Shown: positions 1-8,496, counted from the first letter of the stretch. The stretch is DNA of 17,664 nucleotides from CAZVVG01 sp964630615 (GCA_964630615.1 CAZVVG010000013.1:1-17664); one strand, 5' to 3'. Numbers and translations: made by a program. Notes: generated from the letters alone by a model not told the origin.

Positions 1-2249
1 AGATCAATGGTTTGGAGCATTAGGGCTTTTTCCAGGAAACGCATCTGTTCCGCTGCGGTTTCCTGCTCTCTTTTGTTGTAGGAAAGCTTCGCCAGTTCAA
101 AAAGAGCCTGGTTGATTTGGGTAATTTTTTCCGCCAAACTCCATTTTTTATCGTTCCGGATTTTTTCAATTTTTTTTATGACTTCCGGATGCGTAAAATT
201 CAGCAGGCCATTAAAATTTTCGCTCATTTCTTCCACATTCCATTGAGGCTCATCTCCGGCTGCGTGAAGAGAAACGATTCTTTCAATTTCTTCCTTGATA
301 TATTCCAACATCTGAGATTTAGTATCCGCCGAAGTGAGAATTTCCCGTCTTTTTTTGTAAATCACTTCTCTTTGCTTGTTCATGACGTCATCATATTCCA
401 AAATGTGTTTGCGGATGTCAAAATTGAAGCCTTCAATTTTGGATTGCGCGCTTTCAATGGAGCGGGAAATTATGGCATTTTGAATCGGCTGGTCTTCCGG
501 CAATCCGAAATTACTCATCATATTTTTCAGCTTGTCACCGCCGAACCGGCGCATCAACTCGTCTTCCAGCGAGACGTAAAACTGGGAAAGGCCGGGATCG
601 CCCTGACGACCGGAACGCCCGCGCAATTGGTTGTCAATCCGCCGGGCTTCGTGTCTCTCCGTGCCGATCACAAACAACCCGCCCAACTCCTTGACTCCCA
701 CGCCGAGTTTAATGTCGGTTCCGCGGCCGGCCATATTGGTAGCAATGGTAACCGAGCCCTTTTGTCCCGCTTGGGCGATAATCTGGGCTTCTCTTTCGTG
801 GTTTTTCGCGTTCAAAACTTCGTGCCGGACGCCCTGGCGCGTGAGAAGCGCGCTTAAGTGCTCGGATTTTTCAATGGCAATCGTGCCGACTAGCATTGGT
901 TGTCCTTTTTTTGAGCTTTCTTTGATTTGCTCAACAATCGCCCGAAACTTTCCCTCTTCGGTTTTGTAAATAACATCCGGCTGGTCCTGGCGGATCATTT
1001 TTTTATGCGTGGGAATTTCCATAACTTCAATTCCGTAAACCTTGAAAAATTCTTCCGCCGAAGTCAGCGCCGTGCCGGTCATCCCCGAAAGCTTGGCGTA
1101 AAGCCGGAAATAATTTTGAAAGGTGATGGTGGCCAAAGTCCGGGATTCTTTCTGAACCTGAACCCCTTCTTTGGCTTCAATCGCCTGGTGCAGACCCTCG
1201 CTGTAACGGCGGCCCGGCATTAAGCGGCCCGTAAAATCATCTACGATAATCACTTCGCCTTCTTTGACCACATAATCCCGATCTCGTTGAAAAATAACCT
1301 GGGCTTTGAGCGCCTGTTCCAGGTGGTGGACGTAATTAATTTTTCCGCTCTCGTAAATATTGCCCACGCCTAGCCAATTTTCAATTTTAGAAATTCCGGA
1401 TTCATTAATCGTTACGGCTTTCATTTTCTCGTCCACCTCATAATCCTCCTTTTCCTTGAGACGCGGAACCAACTGGGCAAATTGGTAGTAAAGCTTGGTG
1501 GAGTCGCTGTCGGGCGCGGAAATGATGAGCGGAGTGCGGGCTTCGTCAATTAAAATGGAATCCACTTCGTCCACAATGGCGAAATTAAAGGCTCGCTGGG
1601 TCATTAGGGAAACATCGCTGACCATATTGTCACGCAAGTAATCAAAGCCGAATTCGTTGTTGGTTCCGTAGGTAATATCCGCCCCGTAAGCTTCTCGGCG
1701 GGAAATGGGCTTGAGATTTTGCATTTCCACACTCACTTCATCCGTGTCCAGAATTTTTGGCTCATAAAGAAAGGAGGCGTCATGAATTATGCAGGCGGTG
1801 CTAATGCCCAGAAAGTGAAAGATGGAGCCCATCCAGTTGCAGTCTCTTTTGGCCAGATAATCATTGACCGTAATTACGTGAACGCCTTTGCCGGACAGTG
1901 CGTTGAGATAAACCGGCAAGGTGGAGGTCAGCGTTTTTCCCTCTCCGGTTTTCATTTCGGCGATTTTTCCCTGGTGCAAAACAATGCCGCCCAAAAGCTG
2001 AACGTCAAAGTGCCGCTCGCCGATAATCCGGCGCGCCGCTTCCCGGACCACTGCGAAAGCTTCCGGCAAAAGCTCTTCCAGTGTTTCCCGGGCTTTGAGC
2101 CTTGCTTTAAATTTCTCAGTTTGGCCGCGCAGCTCCTCATCCGAAAGTTTTTCCATCTCTTGAGAAAGAGAATTTATTTTTTCCACCCAAGGCTGAAGTT
2201 TTCTGACTTCCCGCTCGTTGGATCCAAAAATTTTTTTAAAAAAAGACAT
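1..2249 (-). CDS. secA: Protein translocase subunit SecA (C-terminus cut by window edge)
   Basis: SecA is the ATPase motor that drives unfolded preproteins through the SecYEG channel. The frame is open from the ATG at 2247-2249 to the window edge, giving 749 residues. The order is canonical: an N-terminal helix rich in Lys and Glu, Walker A MKTGEGKT at residues 99-106, ITVNDYLAKRD at about 126-135, YGTNNEFGFDYLRDN at about 194-208, the DEAD-like DEVDSILIDEARTP at about 227-240, then NMAGRGTDI and QLRGRSGRQGD in the second ATPase half, and EYDDVMNKQR in the scaffold region. The visible part stops at QTID, where the conserved IDxxW motif normally starts, so roughly 100-150 residues are missing; whether it has a zinc-binding tail cannot be seen. 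A weak GGA lies just before the ATG. It is transcribed divergently from the 2432 gene. Identity is certain. Confidence 0.98.
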   Translation of the reverse strand, partial: MSFFKKIFGSNEREVRKLQPWVEKINSLSQEMEKLSDEELRGQTEKFKARLKARETLEELLPEAFAVVREAARRIIGERHFDVQLLGGIVLHQGKIAEMKTGEGKTLTSTLPVYLNALSGKGVHVITVNDYLAKRDCNWMGSIFHFLGISTACIIHDASFLYEPKILDTDEVSVEMQNLKPISRREAYGADITYGTNNEFGFDYLRDNMVSDVSLMTQRAFNFAIVDEVDSILIDEARTPLIISAPDSDSTKLYYQFAQLVPRLKEKEDYEVDEKMKAVTINESGISKIENWLGVGNIYESGKINYVHHLEQALKAQVIFQRDRDYVVKEGEVIIVDDFTGRLMPGRRYSEGLHQAIEAKEGVQVQKESRTLATITFQNYFRLYAKLSGMTGTALTSAEEFFKVYGIEVMEIPTHKKMIRQDQPDVIYKTEEGKFRAIVEQIKESSKKGQPMLVGTIAIEKSEHLSALLTRQGVRHEVLNAKNHEREAQIIAQAGQKGSVTIATNMAGRGTDIKLGVGVKELGGLFVIGTERHEARRIDNQLRGRSGRQGDPGLSQFYVSLEDELMRRFGGDKLKNMMSNFGLPEDQPIQNAIISRSIESAQSKIEGFNFDIRKHILEYDDVMNKQREVIYKKRREILTSADTKSQMLEYIKEEIERIVSLHAAGDEPQWNVEEMSENFNGLLNFTHPEVIKKIEKIRNDKKWSLAEKITQINQALFELAKLSYNKREQETAAEQMRFLEKALMLQTID

Positions 2250-2310
2250 AATTCCAATTTATTTACAAATCGGCTAAAAAAGTTGATTTTCTTACTGATT
2301 CCCTGGCTTT

Positions 2311-2339
2311 ATTCTATAAAAAAAAAGTCTTGATGTCTA
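2311..2339 (-). promoter_or_regulatory. Sigma70-type promoter for secA
   Basis: On the minus strand the -35 TAGACA (2334-2339) and -10 TAGAAT (2311-2316) are separated by 17 bp; each matches the consensus at 5 of 6 positions. The predicted start near 2304 leaves a leader of about 55 nt before the secA ATG. Seen by eye only. Confidence 0.65.
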
Positions 2340-2365
2340 CTGGCCCTAAGGATTTGGGGCGAATC

Positions 2366-2394
2366 TTGACGAAAGCTAGAAATTGCATTACTTT
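2366..2394 (+). promoter_or_regulatory. Promoter for the plus-strand gene at 2432
   Basis: TTGACG (2366-2371) and TACTTT (2389-2394) are 17 bp apart, upstream of the only plus-strand gene. The -35 is strong and the -10 weak (TA...T retained). It lies back to back with the secA promoter, with 26 bp between the two -35 boxes. Confidence 0.5.
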
Positions 2395-2431
2395 TAGGTT
2401 AAATTCTGATTCTTAGCTTTAAATTAAAAAT

Positions 2432-2743
2432 ATGCATCCCGAAAAATTCTCTTCTTTCGAAGAAGGTGAAAAAAAGCTTTCCGCGGATTACGAAAACATT
2501 CGAAACGAGGCAACGGAAATTCTTCAGAGAAAAATTTTGCTCCTTGAGGAAAAGCTCTCAGAAGGAAAGAATCCGGAGGTAGTCAAGTTGGAGGAGGGGC
2601 TAAAAAAGCTTCAAGCTAACCAGTTTGTTTTAGAAACGGCAGAGAAAAAAAATTGGCAGAAAACTCGAGATTATTCCCAAGACCTTGAGATTACCGACCG
2701 GGACTTAGCCAAAGAGTTAGCCGAGGCGGCCTTGAGTCACTAA
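2432..2743 (+). CDS. Small acidic helical protein of unknown function
   Basis: This is a 103-residue protein I do not recognise. It is very rich in Glu and Lys, has no hydrophobic segment or signal peptide, and should be almost entirely helical, perhaps coiled-coil, with stretches such as KILLLEEKLSEGKNPEVVKL near residues 34-53. It is the only convincing plus-strand gene here. Support for it being real comes from its surroundings: a TTGACG/TACTTT promoter about 38 bp upstream, an intrinsic terminator 26 bp after its TAA stop, and no competing ORF on the other strand. There is no Shine-Dalgarno site; the ATG follows an A-rich leader. It lies between divergent secA and convergent hpf, so it is monocistronic. 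It is probably cytosolic; a role cannot be assigned. Confidence 0.75.
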   Translation: MHPEKFSSFEEGEKKLSADYENIRNEATEILQRKILLLEEKLSEGKNPEVVKLEEGLKKLQANQFVLETAEKKNWQKTRDYSQDLEITDRDLAKELAEAALSH

Positions 2744-2768
2744 AATTTTTTGCGTTTTCTCTCAACAA

Positions 2769-2800
2769 AAAAACCGCCGGAGTTTTAACCGGGGGTTTTT
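2769..2800. terminator. Bidirectional intrinsic terminator between the 2432 gene and hpf
   Basis: AAAAACC-G-CCGG (2769-2780) pairs with CCGG-G-GGTTTTT (2789-2800) around an 8-nt loop with one G-G mismatch. T-rich tracts follow on both strands, so it can end both the plus-strand gene and the minus-strand mur/hpf transcript. Confidence 0.85.
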
Positions 2801-2813
2801 ATTTTTAAAACTC

Positions 2814-3176
2814 CTAGAACCTCGCCTGCCCGTCCAAAACAGTTTTTTTCTTGAGAGAAATGCGGCCTCTCCGACGTAGAGTTCGCTCCCTTCCTTTGTC
2901 TTTTTTTATTTGCCCTCTTAATTGGGCCACCGCAATATCCACCGATCCTTCAACGCTTTCGGTTGTTTCCTCGGCGCGGTAGAGCCGATAGGGGGTTCGG
3001 ACCACGATTTCCGAACGGAATTCTCCCTTTTTATTCAGACCGATTTCCACTTCGATGATCAGGATTTTTTCTAGCAACTTACTTATTGGGGAAAGCCTCT
3101 TTTCAATATATTCTCGGGTTCTCTCATCCAGGGTTAGGCCTTGAAATAAAAATCGGATGGGGTTTTTCTTGACCAT
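2814..3176 (-). CDS. hpf: Ribosome hibernation promoting factor, short HPF/RaiA type
   Basis: A 120-residue protein of the HPF/RaiA (S30AE) family, which binds the 30S decoding region and inactivates ribosomes in starvation or stationary phase. The sequence shows the family's beta-alpha-beta-beta-beta-alpha layout: FLFQGLTLDERTREYIEKRL at about 9-28, an amphipathic IIEVEIGLNKKGEFRSEIVV stretch, then DIAVAQLRGQIKKDKGRER and a very basic tail. It ends where the long form would add its dimerisation domain, so this is the short form. It starts 23 bp after the murB stop with no terminator between, making it the last gene of the trmD-ftsW-mur run. The start ATG (3174-3176) has no clear Shine-Dalgarno site. 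It ends in TAG just before a bidirectional terminator. Confidence 0.9.
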   Translation of the reverse strand: MVKKNPIRFLFQGLTLDERTREYIEKRLSPISKLLEKILIIEVEIGLNKKGEFRSEIVVRTPYRLYRAEETTESVEGSVDIAVAQLRGQIKKDKGRERTLRRRGRISLKKKTVLDGQARF

Positions 3177-3199
3177 AGAGCTGCTTAAAAAGTTAGGGC

Positions 3200-4135
3200 T
3201 TAGAAGCCAACAAACTGAACTTCTTCCTCAAGCTGAACGCCAAAATGATTTCGCACTTTTTGTTTAATCAAGCTGGCGAGAATTATGACATCTTCGGCTT
3301 TGGCCGTTCCCGTGTTGATAATAAAATTTGAATGTTCTTCGCTAATCATGGCCCCTCCGATTTTTTTCTGTCTCAAGCTTAGTTGGTCAATTAGCCAACC
3401 AGCGGGAATTTTATTTTCCCGACACTGAACCCCTTGATCCTCTTCAAATTCCTGAATCAGTTTTTTATTTTTAACCTGGGGATTCTTAAAGAAAGAACCG
3501 GCGCTGGGTTTGGGAGGATGCTTCCGAGAACGTTCCTGAATAATCTTCTCCATTTTCGCATTGATCTCTTCTAGTTTTCCAAAGTTCAAGGAAAAAGTCG
3601 CGGAGAAAATCATTAAATTTTTATCTTTTTTAAAAGCGCTTTCCCGATAAAAAAGCTGGCAATCTTCACGGGAAAATTTTTTCCAGGTAACTTGCGGAAG
3701 GGAAAAATCCAAAACTTCGACCTCTTCTAAATTATCCGCCATAGAACCATCGTAGGCGCTGGCGTTACCGGCGAGAGCGCCTCCCACAGTTCCAGGAATG
3801 CCCGTGGCCCATTCCAAGCCAGAAAGCTTTTCCTTTTTGGCCAGCGTCACCACTTCGGAAAGCAAGGCTCCAGCTCCACAAACCAGCCGGTTTTTTTCAA
3901 TTTCAATCTTCCGGTTGTCCAATTTTAAGACTAGTCCGTCAAAACCCTGATCGCTTATTAAAACATTGCTTCCTCCTCCCAGAATAAAAAGCGGAAGTTT
4001 TTTTTCTCGCGCGAAACTAAAAGCCTTTTCGATTTCCGACTTTTCAGAAATTTGCATAAAGAAACGCGCCGGACCGCCAATTTGGAAAGTTGTGTAAGGC
4101 GCTAAAGGGACGTTTTCTTGAAGTTTATTTAACAT
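3200..4135 (-). CDS. murB: UDP-N-acetylenolpyruvoylglucosamine reductase MurB
   Basis: MurB is the FAD enzyme that uses NADPH to reduce UDP-GlcNAc-enolpyruvate to UDP-MurNAc, the second committed step of peptidoglycan synthesis. At 311 residues it has family length. Visible motifs: TTFQIGGPA at 15-23, the FAD-binding LFILGGGSNVLISD at 49-62, GLEWATGIPGTVGGALAGNA at 106-125, YRES at 163-166, SAGSFFKNP at 211-219 with the presumed catalytic Ser214, AGWLIDQ at 245-251 and the terminal EEEV near 303-306 with the catalytic Glu. The compact YRES region resembles the MurB type that lacks the E. coli-like insertion. The ATG (4133-4135) is preceded by AAAGG. It lies 57 bp after the murC stop, with a possible internal promoter in between. 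Confidence 0.97.
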   Translation of the reverse strand: MLNKLQENVPLAPYTTFQIGGPARFFMQISEKSEIEKAFSFAREKKLPLFILGGGSNVLISDQGFDGLVLKLDNRKIEIEKNRLVCGAGALLSEVVTLAKKEKLSGLEWATGIPGTVGGALAGNASAYDGSMADNLEEVEVLDFSLPQVTWKKFSREDCQLFYRESAFKKDKNLMIFSATFSLNFGKLEEINAKMEKIIQERSRKHPPKPSAGSFFKNPQVKNKKLIQEFEEDQGVQCRENKIPAGWLIDQLSLRQKKIGGAMISEEHSNFIINTGTAKAEDVIILASLIKQKVRNHFGVQLEEEVQFVGF

Positions 4136-4162
4136 AAAGCCTTTAATTTATTTTCTCTCTTA

Positions 4163-4192
4163 ATAATACAATCTAAAAAGAAAAAAGGCCAA
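4163..4192 (-). promoter_or_regulatory. Possible internal promoter upstream of murB
   Basis: TTGGCC (4187-4192) and TATTAT (4163-4168) are 18 bp apart, directly abutting the murC stop. This is the widest gap in the trmD-hpf run (57 bp), so a secondary promoter for murB-hpf is plausible, but the region is AT-rich and chance matches are easy. Confidence 0.4.
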
Positions 4193-5584
4193 TTATTTTT
4201 CTTTTAGCTTTTCAGCCAGTTCAAAAACGTTACCCGCCCCCAGGGAAAAAACCACATCGTTTTTTCCGATTTTTTCTTTGAGATAATCCACTGCTTCTTC
4301 AATGGTTGGCAAATAAAGGGATTTTTTGTCCGGGCCTTGATTGATGAGTTCGGAAAGATCTTGGGAAGAAACTTTTCCGGAAAATTCCCGAGCGGAGGAA
4401 TAAATATCCAAAATAATCACTTGATTGACTGCGTCAAAACTTTGAGCGAAGTCGTTAAGGAGCGCTTCGGTGCGAGAATAAGAGTGCGGATGAAAAACCG
4501 CAATGATATTTTTGTGCGGATAAATTTCTCTCGCGGCTTTGAGAGTGGCTTTGATTTCTTCCGGATGATGAGCGTAGTCATCAATAAGCAGGGCTCCGTT
4601 TCTTTGGCCAATGTATTCAAAACGGCGCGTAGTTCCGCGAAAACTTTCCATCGCGCGGGCAATAGCTTCTTGGGTTAAACCTAGTTTAAGGCAAAGAGCG
4701 GCGACGGCGGCCGCATTGAGAAGGTTGTGTCTGCCGATTAGTTGCAGGTAAAAATTCCCTAAGATTTTTCCCTTTGGATCGGAAAGAGTAAATTGTTGGA
4801 ATTGCTGGCTGGAAATAATAACGTCGTTTTTGGCTGAAAATCCGTATTTTATTACCGGACAGGGAGCTGCCTGGGCAACTTCTAAAGTCGCTGCGTTATC
4901 TCCCCAGACGATGAGGATTCCGGAAGCTGGCAGGCGGGAAATAAAATCCTTAAAAACTTTTTTATAGGTGTTAAAATCCTTGAAGCAATCCGGATGATCC
5001 CAATCCAGGCTGGTCAGAATCGCTGCTTGGGGATTGTAAAGTTTCAGTTTATTTTGAAATTCGTCGGCCTCAATCACAAAATACTCTCCTTTTCCGGTCA
5101 GGGCGTTGGTTCCCCAGTCAATGACTCTTCCGCCAATGGCCGCAGAAGGATCCTGTCCGGTTTTTTGAAGCACGACGCTCAGCAAAGCGGAAGTGGTAGT
5201 TTTTCCGTGAGTGCCGCAAACCGCGATTCCGTATTTTTCATTAAAAAAACCCGCGAGTATTTCCGGATAACTCATAAGAGGGAGATTTTTTTCCCGACAA
5301 TATTTTAGTTCAACATTGGTTTTTTCCGTGTAAGCGGTGGAATAGATTATCAAATCGGCGTCCGGAGGAATGTGCGCCGGAGAAAAACTTTCAAAATAAC
5401 GAATCCCGAGTTTTCGAAGAACGCTATCGGTAAAAAATTTTTCCTGGGTATCCGAACCCGTAATTTCTATTCCCTGGGAAGACAAAAGCTGCACCAAAGA
5501 AACTATGCCGGAGCCTTTAATGCCGATAAAATAAACTTTTTTGAGCGGTTTTCCTTTGAAAGTTAAATTGGAAAAATTAAGCAT
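4193..5584 (-). CDS. murC: UDP-N-acetylmuramate--L-alanine ligase MurC
   Basis: MurC is the ATP-dependent Mur ligase that adds L-alanine to UDP-MurNAc in the cytoplasm. 463 residues, normal length. N-terminal Rossmann domain with YFIGIKGSG at 18-26 and ITGSDTQE at 41-48; central ATPase domain with P-loop CGTHGKTT at 123-130, EADEF at 172-176, DWDHPD at 194-199 and GRHNLLNAAA at 284-293; C-terminal domain with DDYAHHP at 335-341 and HPHSYSR at 365-371. These separate it from MurD, MurE and MurF. The EADE position is followed by FQN instead of the usual SDGSF-like run, a feature shared in part with the recycling ligase Mpl; the mur cluster favours MurC. It starts 15 bp after murG ends and has no Shine-Dalgarno site. 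Confidence 0.94.
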   Translation of the reverse strand: MLNFSNLTFKGKPLKKVYFIGIKGSGIVSLVQLLSSQGIEITGSDTQEKFFTDSVLRKLGIRYFESFSPAHIPPDADLIIYSTAYTEKTNVELKYCREKNLPLMSYPEILAGFFNEKYGIAVCGTHGKTTTSALLSVVLQKTGQDPSAAIGGRVIDWGTNALTGKGEYFVIEADEFQNKLKLYNPQAAILTSLDWDHPDCFKDFNTYKKVFKDFISRLPASGILIVWGDNAATLEVAQAAPCPVIKYGFSAKNDVIISSQQFQQFTLSDPKGKILGNFYLQLIGRHNLLNAAAVAALCLKLGLTQEAIARAMESFRGTTRRFEYIGQRNGALLIDDYAHHPEEIKATLKAAREIYPHKNIIAVFHPHSYSRTEALLNDFAQSFDAVNQVIILDIYSSAREFSGKVSSQDLSELINQGPDKKSLYLPTIEEAVDYLKEKIGKNDVVFSLGAGNVFELAEKLKEK

Positions 5585-5599
5585 ATAGGTTAGATTTTT

Positions 5600-6706
5600 T
5601 TAAGCTATTTCCAAAACTCCTTGGGCAATTCTTTCCGCCGCGTCCGGATGGTAAAAAACTTTAATTGCCTGGGTCATTTTGTCTCTCAACGCCTGGTTTT
5701 CCATAAGTTCGTCAATGTTTCTTAATAAAATATTCTTACCTAAATTATTTTCCTCCAAAACGACGCAGGCGGCCACTTTAGCCAAAGAATAAGCGTTCAT
5801 TTTTTGGTGATTATTCGCCGAGTTTTCAATCGGAATAACAATGGCAGGCTTGCCATTAGCGGCGATTTCAGAAAGGGAATTCGCTCCGGCTCGGGAAATG
5901 ACCAGATCGGCTACGGCCAATAAATCCTTTAGCTCCTCGCTTTTATAGCTGGCCAGGGGATGATAATCATCATAACCGGTTTTGATTCCCAATTCCCCGG
6001 CTCTTTTTTGCGCCTCGGCAAGATGCACCAGGCCCGTCTGGTGAATGACTTGATATTTCTTTAAAAGATCGGGGATAATTTCCAAGATTTTTTCGTTTAT
6101 TCTTTGCGAACCTTGAGAACCGCCTATGACTAAAATAGTCTTTTTTAAATCGGAAAGTGAAAATCTTCGCTTGATCTTTTCCCGGTCGCCCTGGGTGACA
6201 TCGTTCCTTACCGGATTGCCGGTCAACACCACCTGGGCTGGAGGAAAATAGGTTTCAGCTTGAGGATAAGAAACCGCTACCCGGTTAGCGAATTTTCCCA
6301 GAAAGCTATTGGTCATTCCCGGAACGCTGTCCGATTCATGAATTAAAATGGGAATTTGATATATCCACCCAGCCAAAACTACCGGCAAAGAGGCATAGCC
6401 GCCTTTGGAAAAAATCGCGTCCGGCATAAAAACTAACAAGTGCCAGAGTGACTGAATGAGGCCCAAGGGTATTTTGAAAAAATCCGTAAAATTTTTAAGA
6501 GAAAAATAGCGACGCATTTTTCCCGAAAGAATATTTTTCAGAGGAACGCCTGCTTCACTCATAAGATTCACTTCTCTTTCTTTTTGGGGTCCCAAGAAAA
6601 GGAACTCCGCCTCCGGATTTTTTTCTTTAATTTTTTCGGCCACCACAAGTAGCGGCAATATATGTCCGCCTGTTCCCCCACCGGTCAAAACGATTCTTAG
6701 ACTCAT
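5600..6706 (-). CDS. murG: MurG, lipid II-forming GlcNAc transferase
   Basis: MurG is the membrane-associated GT-B glycosyltransferase that moves GlcNAc from UDP-GlcNAc onto lipid I to give lipid II at the inner face of the membrane. 368 residues, normal length. Visible: the glycine-rich loop TGGGTGGHILP at 8-18, SKGGYASLPVVLAG at 100-113, HESDSVPG at 123-130 (the HEQN region in other MurGs), LTGNPVR at 161-167, GGSQGSQRIN at 195-204, and the UDP-sugar site SRAGANSLSE at 271-280 followed by NNHQ at 298-301. It lies 11 bp after ftsW and 15 bp before murC, so the flippase/polymerase side and precursor synthesis are co-transcribed. No Shine-Dalgarno site; the ATG follows an A-rich run. Confidence 0.97.
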   Translation of the reverse strand: MSLRIVLTGGGTGGHILPLLVVAEKIKEKNPEAEFLFLGPQKEREVNLMSEAGVPLKNILSGKMRRYFSLKNFTDFFKIPLGLIQSLWHLLVFMPDAIFSKGGYASLPVVLAGWIYQIPILIHESDSVPGMTNSFLGKFANRVAVSYPQAETYFPPAQVVLTGNPVRNDVTQGDREKIKRRFSLSDLKKTILVIGGSQGSQRINEKILEIIPDLLKKYQVIHQTGLVHLAEAQKRAGELGIKTGYDDYHPLASYKSEELKDLLAVADLVISRAGANSLSEIAANGKPAIVIPIENSANNHQKMNAYSLAKVAACVVLEENNLGKNILLRNIDELMENQALRDKMTQAIKVFYHPDAAERIAQGVLEIA

Positions 6707-6717
6707 TTTTTTATTGA

Positions 6718-7830
6718 TTAAGATTTAGAAATTTTTAAATGCTTGGAAATGTTTAGCAAAATTCCCGTGCCGGCTAAAAGGAAAACTAGGGAAGTTCCCC
6801 CATAACTAATAAAGGGAAGAGGAACACCAGTCAACGGCATCAATCCCGAAATCGCAGCAATGTTAATAAAAGCTTGAACAATTATCCAGGAGATTATTCC
6901 GGCTCCGGTCAAGCGCGCGAATTCATCCGGAGCTTTTTGGATCAGGCGCCAGCCCCGAAAGGCCAAGATCATAAAAAGGACCAGCACCAAGACACAACCC
7001 ACAAGACCCAATTCCTCTCCTATTATAGCAAAGATTGAATCACCAACCGGTTCGGGCAAATAATTAAATTTCTGAAGGCTTTTGCCCAGGCCTACTCCAA
7101 AAATTCCGCCGGAACCAATGGCTAACAAGGCTTGATTGACTTGGTAACCAATCCCCCGCGGATCCAATTCCGGATGGAGAAAAACCAGAAAGCGGTTCAT
7201 GCGATAAGCTTCGGTCTTGATGAGAATAAAAAAAGCGGTTAGTCCCCCAATTCCCATTAGGAAAATATGCCAAAGACTGGAACCGGAAACAAAAAACATA
7301 ATCAAGGAAATAAAAATTATTACCCCTAAAGTTCCCATATTCGGCTGTTTCAGCAAAAGAAAACTGACAATTCCCACTACCACCAAAAAGGGCGTCAAAC
7401 CCTCAAAAAAATCTTTAATTTTTTCTCCTCGGCTTTCCAGCCAAGCCGCCAGATAAAGAATTAGCGAAAGCTTCAGCATTTCTGAAGGCTGGAAGGAAAA
7501 ATTTCCCAAATAGATCCAGCGACTAGCGCCGTAAATCCGAGAACCAAGACTCGGAACAAAAACCAACGTTAAAAGAGCCACGCTCAACACAAAAAAAGGA
7601 AAGGAAATCTTTTTCCAAAAAGAGTAATGGATTTTCTGGGTGAAATATAGAATTACCAGGCCCGGAAGAAGTCCAGAAAAAATTTGGCGCTTGAAGAAAA
7701 AATAGGGATCGCCAAACCGCACTTTGGAATAAGCCACGCCCGCCGAAGCGATCATGATCAATCCAAAGAGGAGCAGCAGAAAAATAGTAAAGAGCAGGGT
7801 TTTATCAATTGGAGCTTTTGTTTTAGGCAT
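6718..7830 (-). CDS. ftsW: FtsW, SEDS-family peptidoglycan glycosyltransferase
   Basis: A 370-residue SEDS polytopic membrane protein. FtsW polymerises lipid II glycan strands at the division septum together with a class B PBP. About nine to ten membrane segments are visible, the first at about 12-33. Diagnostic parts: FQPSE at 113-117, KQPNMGTLG at 161-169, the large external loop with RFLVFLHPELDPRGIGYQ at 213-230, GSGGIFGVGLGKS at 239-251, LPEPVGDSIFAIIGEELG at 258-275 where Asp264 matches the catalytic Asp of SEDS enzymes, and PFISYGGTS at 339-347. RodA is the alternative; position next to murG and the PEPVGDSIF form favour FtsW. It starts 3 bp after trmD ends, so translation is probably coupled. 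Confidence 0.93.
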   Translation of the reverse strand: MPKTKAPIDKTLLFTIFLLLLFGLIMIASAGVAYSKVRFGDPYFFFKRQIFSGLLPGLVILYFTQKIHYSFWKKISFPFFVLSVALLTLVFVPSLGSRIYGASRWIYLGNFSFQPSEMLKLSLILYLAAWLESRGEKIKDFFEGLTPFLVVVGIVSFLLLKQPNMGTLGVIIFISLIMFFVSGSSLWHIFLMGIGGLTAFFILIKTEAYRMNRFLVFLHPELDPRGIGYQVNQALLAIGSGGIFGVGLGKSLQKFNYLPEPVGDSIFAIIGEELGLVGCVLVLVLFMILAFRGWRLIQKAPDEFARLTGAGIISWIIVQAFINIAAISGLMPLTGVPLPFISYGGTSLVFLLAGTGILLNISKHLKISKS

Positions 7831-7833
7831 AAA

Positions 7834-8496
7834 TTACAGTTTACCGGAATGTTTCCTTCGCCAATTTTCAATCTTTTTGTGATGACCGCTCAGGAGAACG
7901 GCAGGCACTTTCCAGCCTTGAAAATTTTCCGGCCGAGTATAATGCGGGTGTTCCAGGTAGCCCTTTTTCTTGTGCGATTCGCTCAAGACGCTTTGCTCGT
8001 TTCCCAAGGATCCGGGCAAGAGACGAGTGATCGCGTCCACTAGCGTCAAAGCGGGAATCTCCCCGCCCGTTAGCACAAATTCTCCTAAGGAAATCTCCTC
8101 ATCCGCTAAATTCTCCGCCACTCTTTCATCCACTCCTTCATACCGTCCGCAAATTAAAATCAACTGCTCGTATTGGGCCAACCGGCGGGCGTCTTTTTGG
8201 GTAAAAACTTTTCCTTTGGCGGAAAAAAGGATCACTCTTCTTTTGACTTTATTTTTGGGAAAATATTTTTTTTGCAGTTCCTTTAAGGCCTGGAAAATGG
8301 GTTCAATTTTTAAAACCATCCCCGCTCCTCCGCCGTAAGGAATGGCATCAACTGTGCGGTGCCGATCATTGGTCCAGGAGCGTAAATCATGGATTTTAAT
8401 TTTTATGATTTTTTTTCTTTGCGCTCTTCCAATGATGCTTTCCTTAAAATAAGAATCAAAGCTTCGGGGAAAAATTGTCAGGATATCAAACCTCAT
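7834..8496 (-). CDS. trmD: tRNA (guanine-N1-)-methyltransferase TrmD
   Basis: TrmD transfers a methyl group from SAM to N1 of G37 in tRNAs, preventing +1 frameshifting. It is a SPOUT methyltransferase with a trefoil knot. Visible: MRFDILTIFP at 1-10, YGGGAGMV at 54-61, CGRYEGVDERV at 116-126, EISLGEFVLTGGE at 134-146, PGSLGNE at 161-167, LEHPHYTRP at 181-189 and VPAVLLSGHHKKIENWR at 197-213. At 220 residues it is short: the C-terminal helical domain is mostly absent after WRRKHSGKL. Where many TrmDs have the catalytic Asp in a DSF motif, this one reads ESH near 172-174. The usual partners rpsP, rimM and rplS are absent; khpA lies upstream as a separate unit and ftsW follows after 3 bp. No Shine-Dalgarno site. 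Confidence 0.96.
   Translation of the reverse strand: MRFDILTIFPRSFDSYFKESIIGRAQRKKIIKIKIHDLRSWTNDRHRTVDAIPYGGGAGMVLKIEPIFQALKELQKKYFPKNKVKRRVILFSAKGKVFTQKDARRLAQYEQLILICGRYEGVDERVAENLADEEISLGEFVLTGGEIPALTLVDAITRLLPGSLGNEQSVLSESHKKKGYLEHPHYTRPENFQGWKVPAVLLSGHHKKIENWRRKHSGKL

Noticed and set aside
117..857. Long plus-strand frame of 246 codons, and others up to 2333
   Set aside because: They are antisense to secA, whose minus-strand frame carries all family motifs; the plus-strand translations are Phe-rich and family-less.
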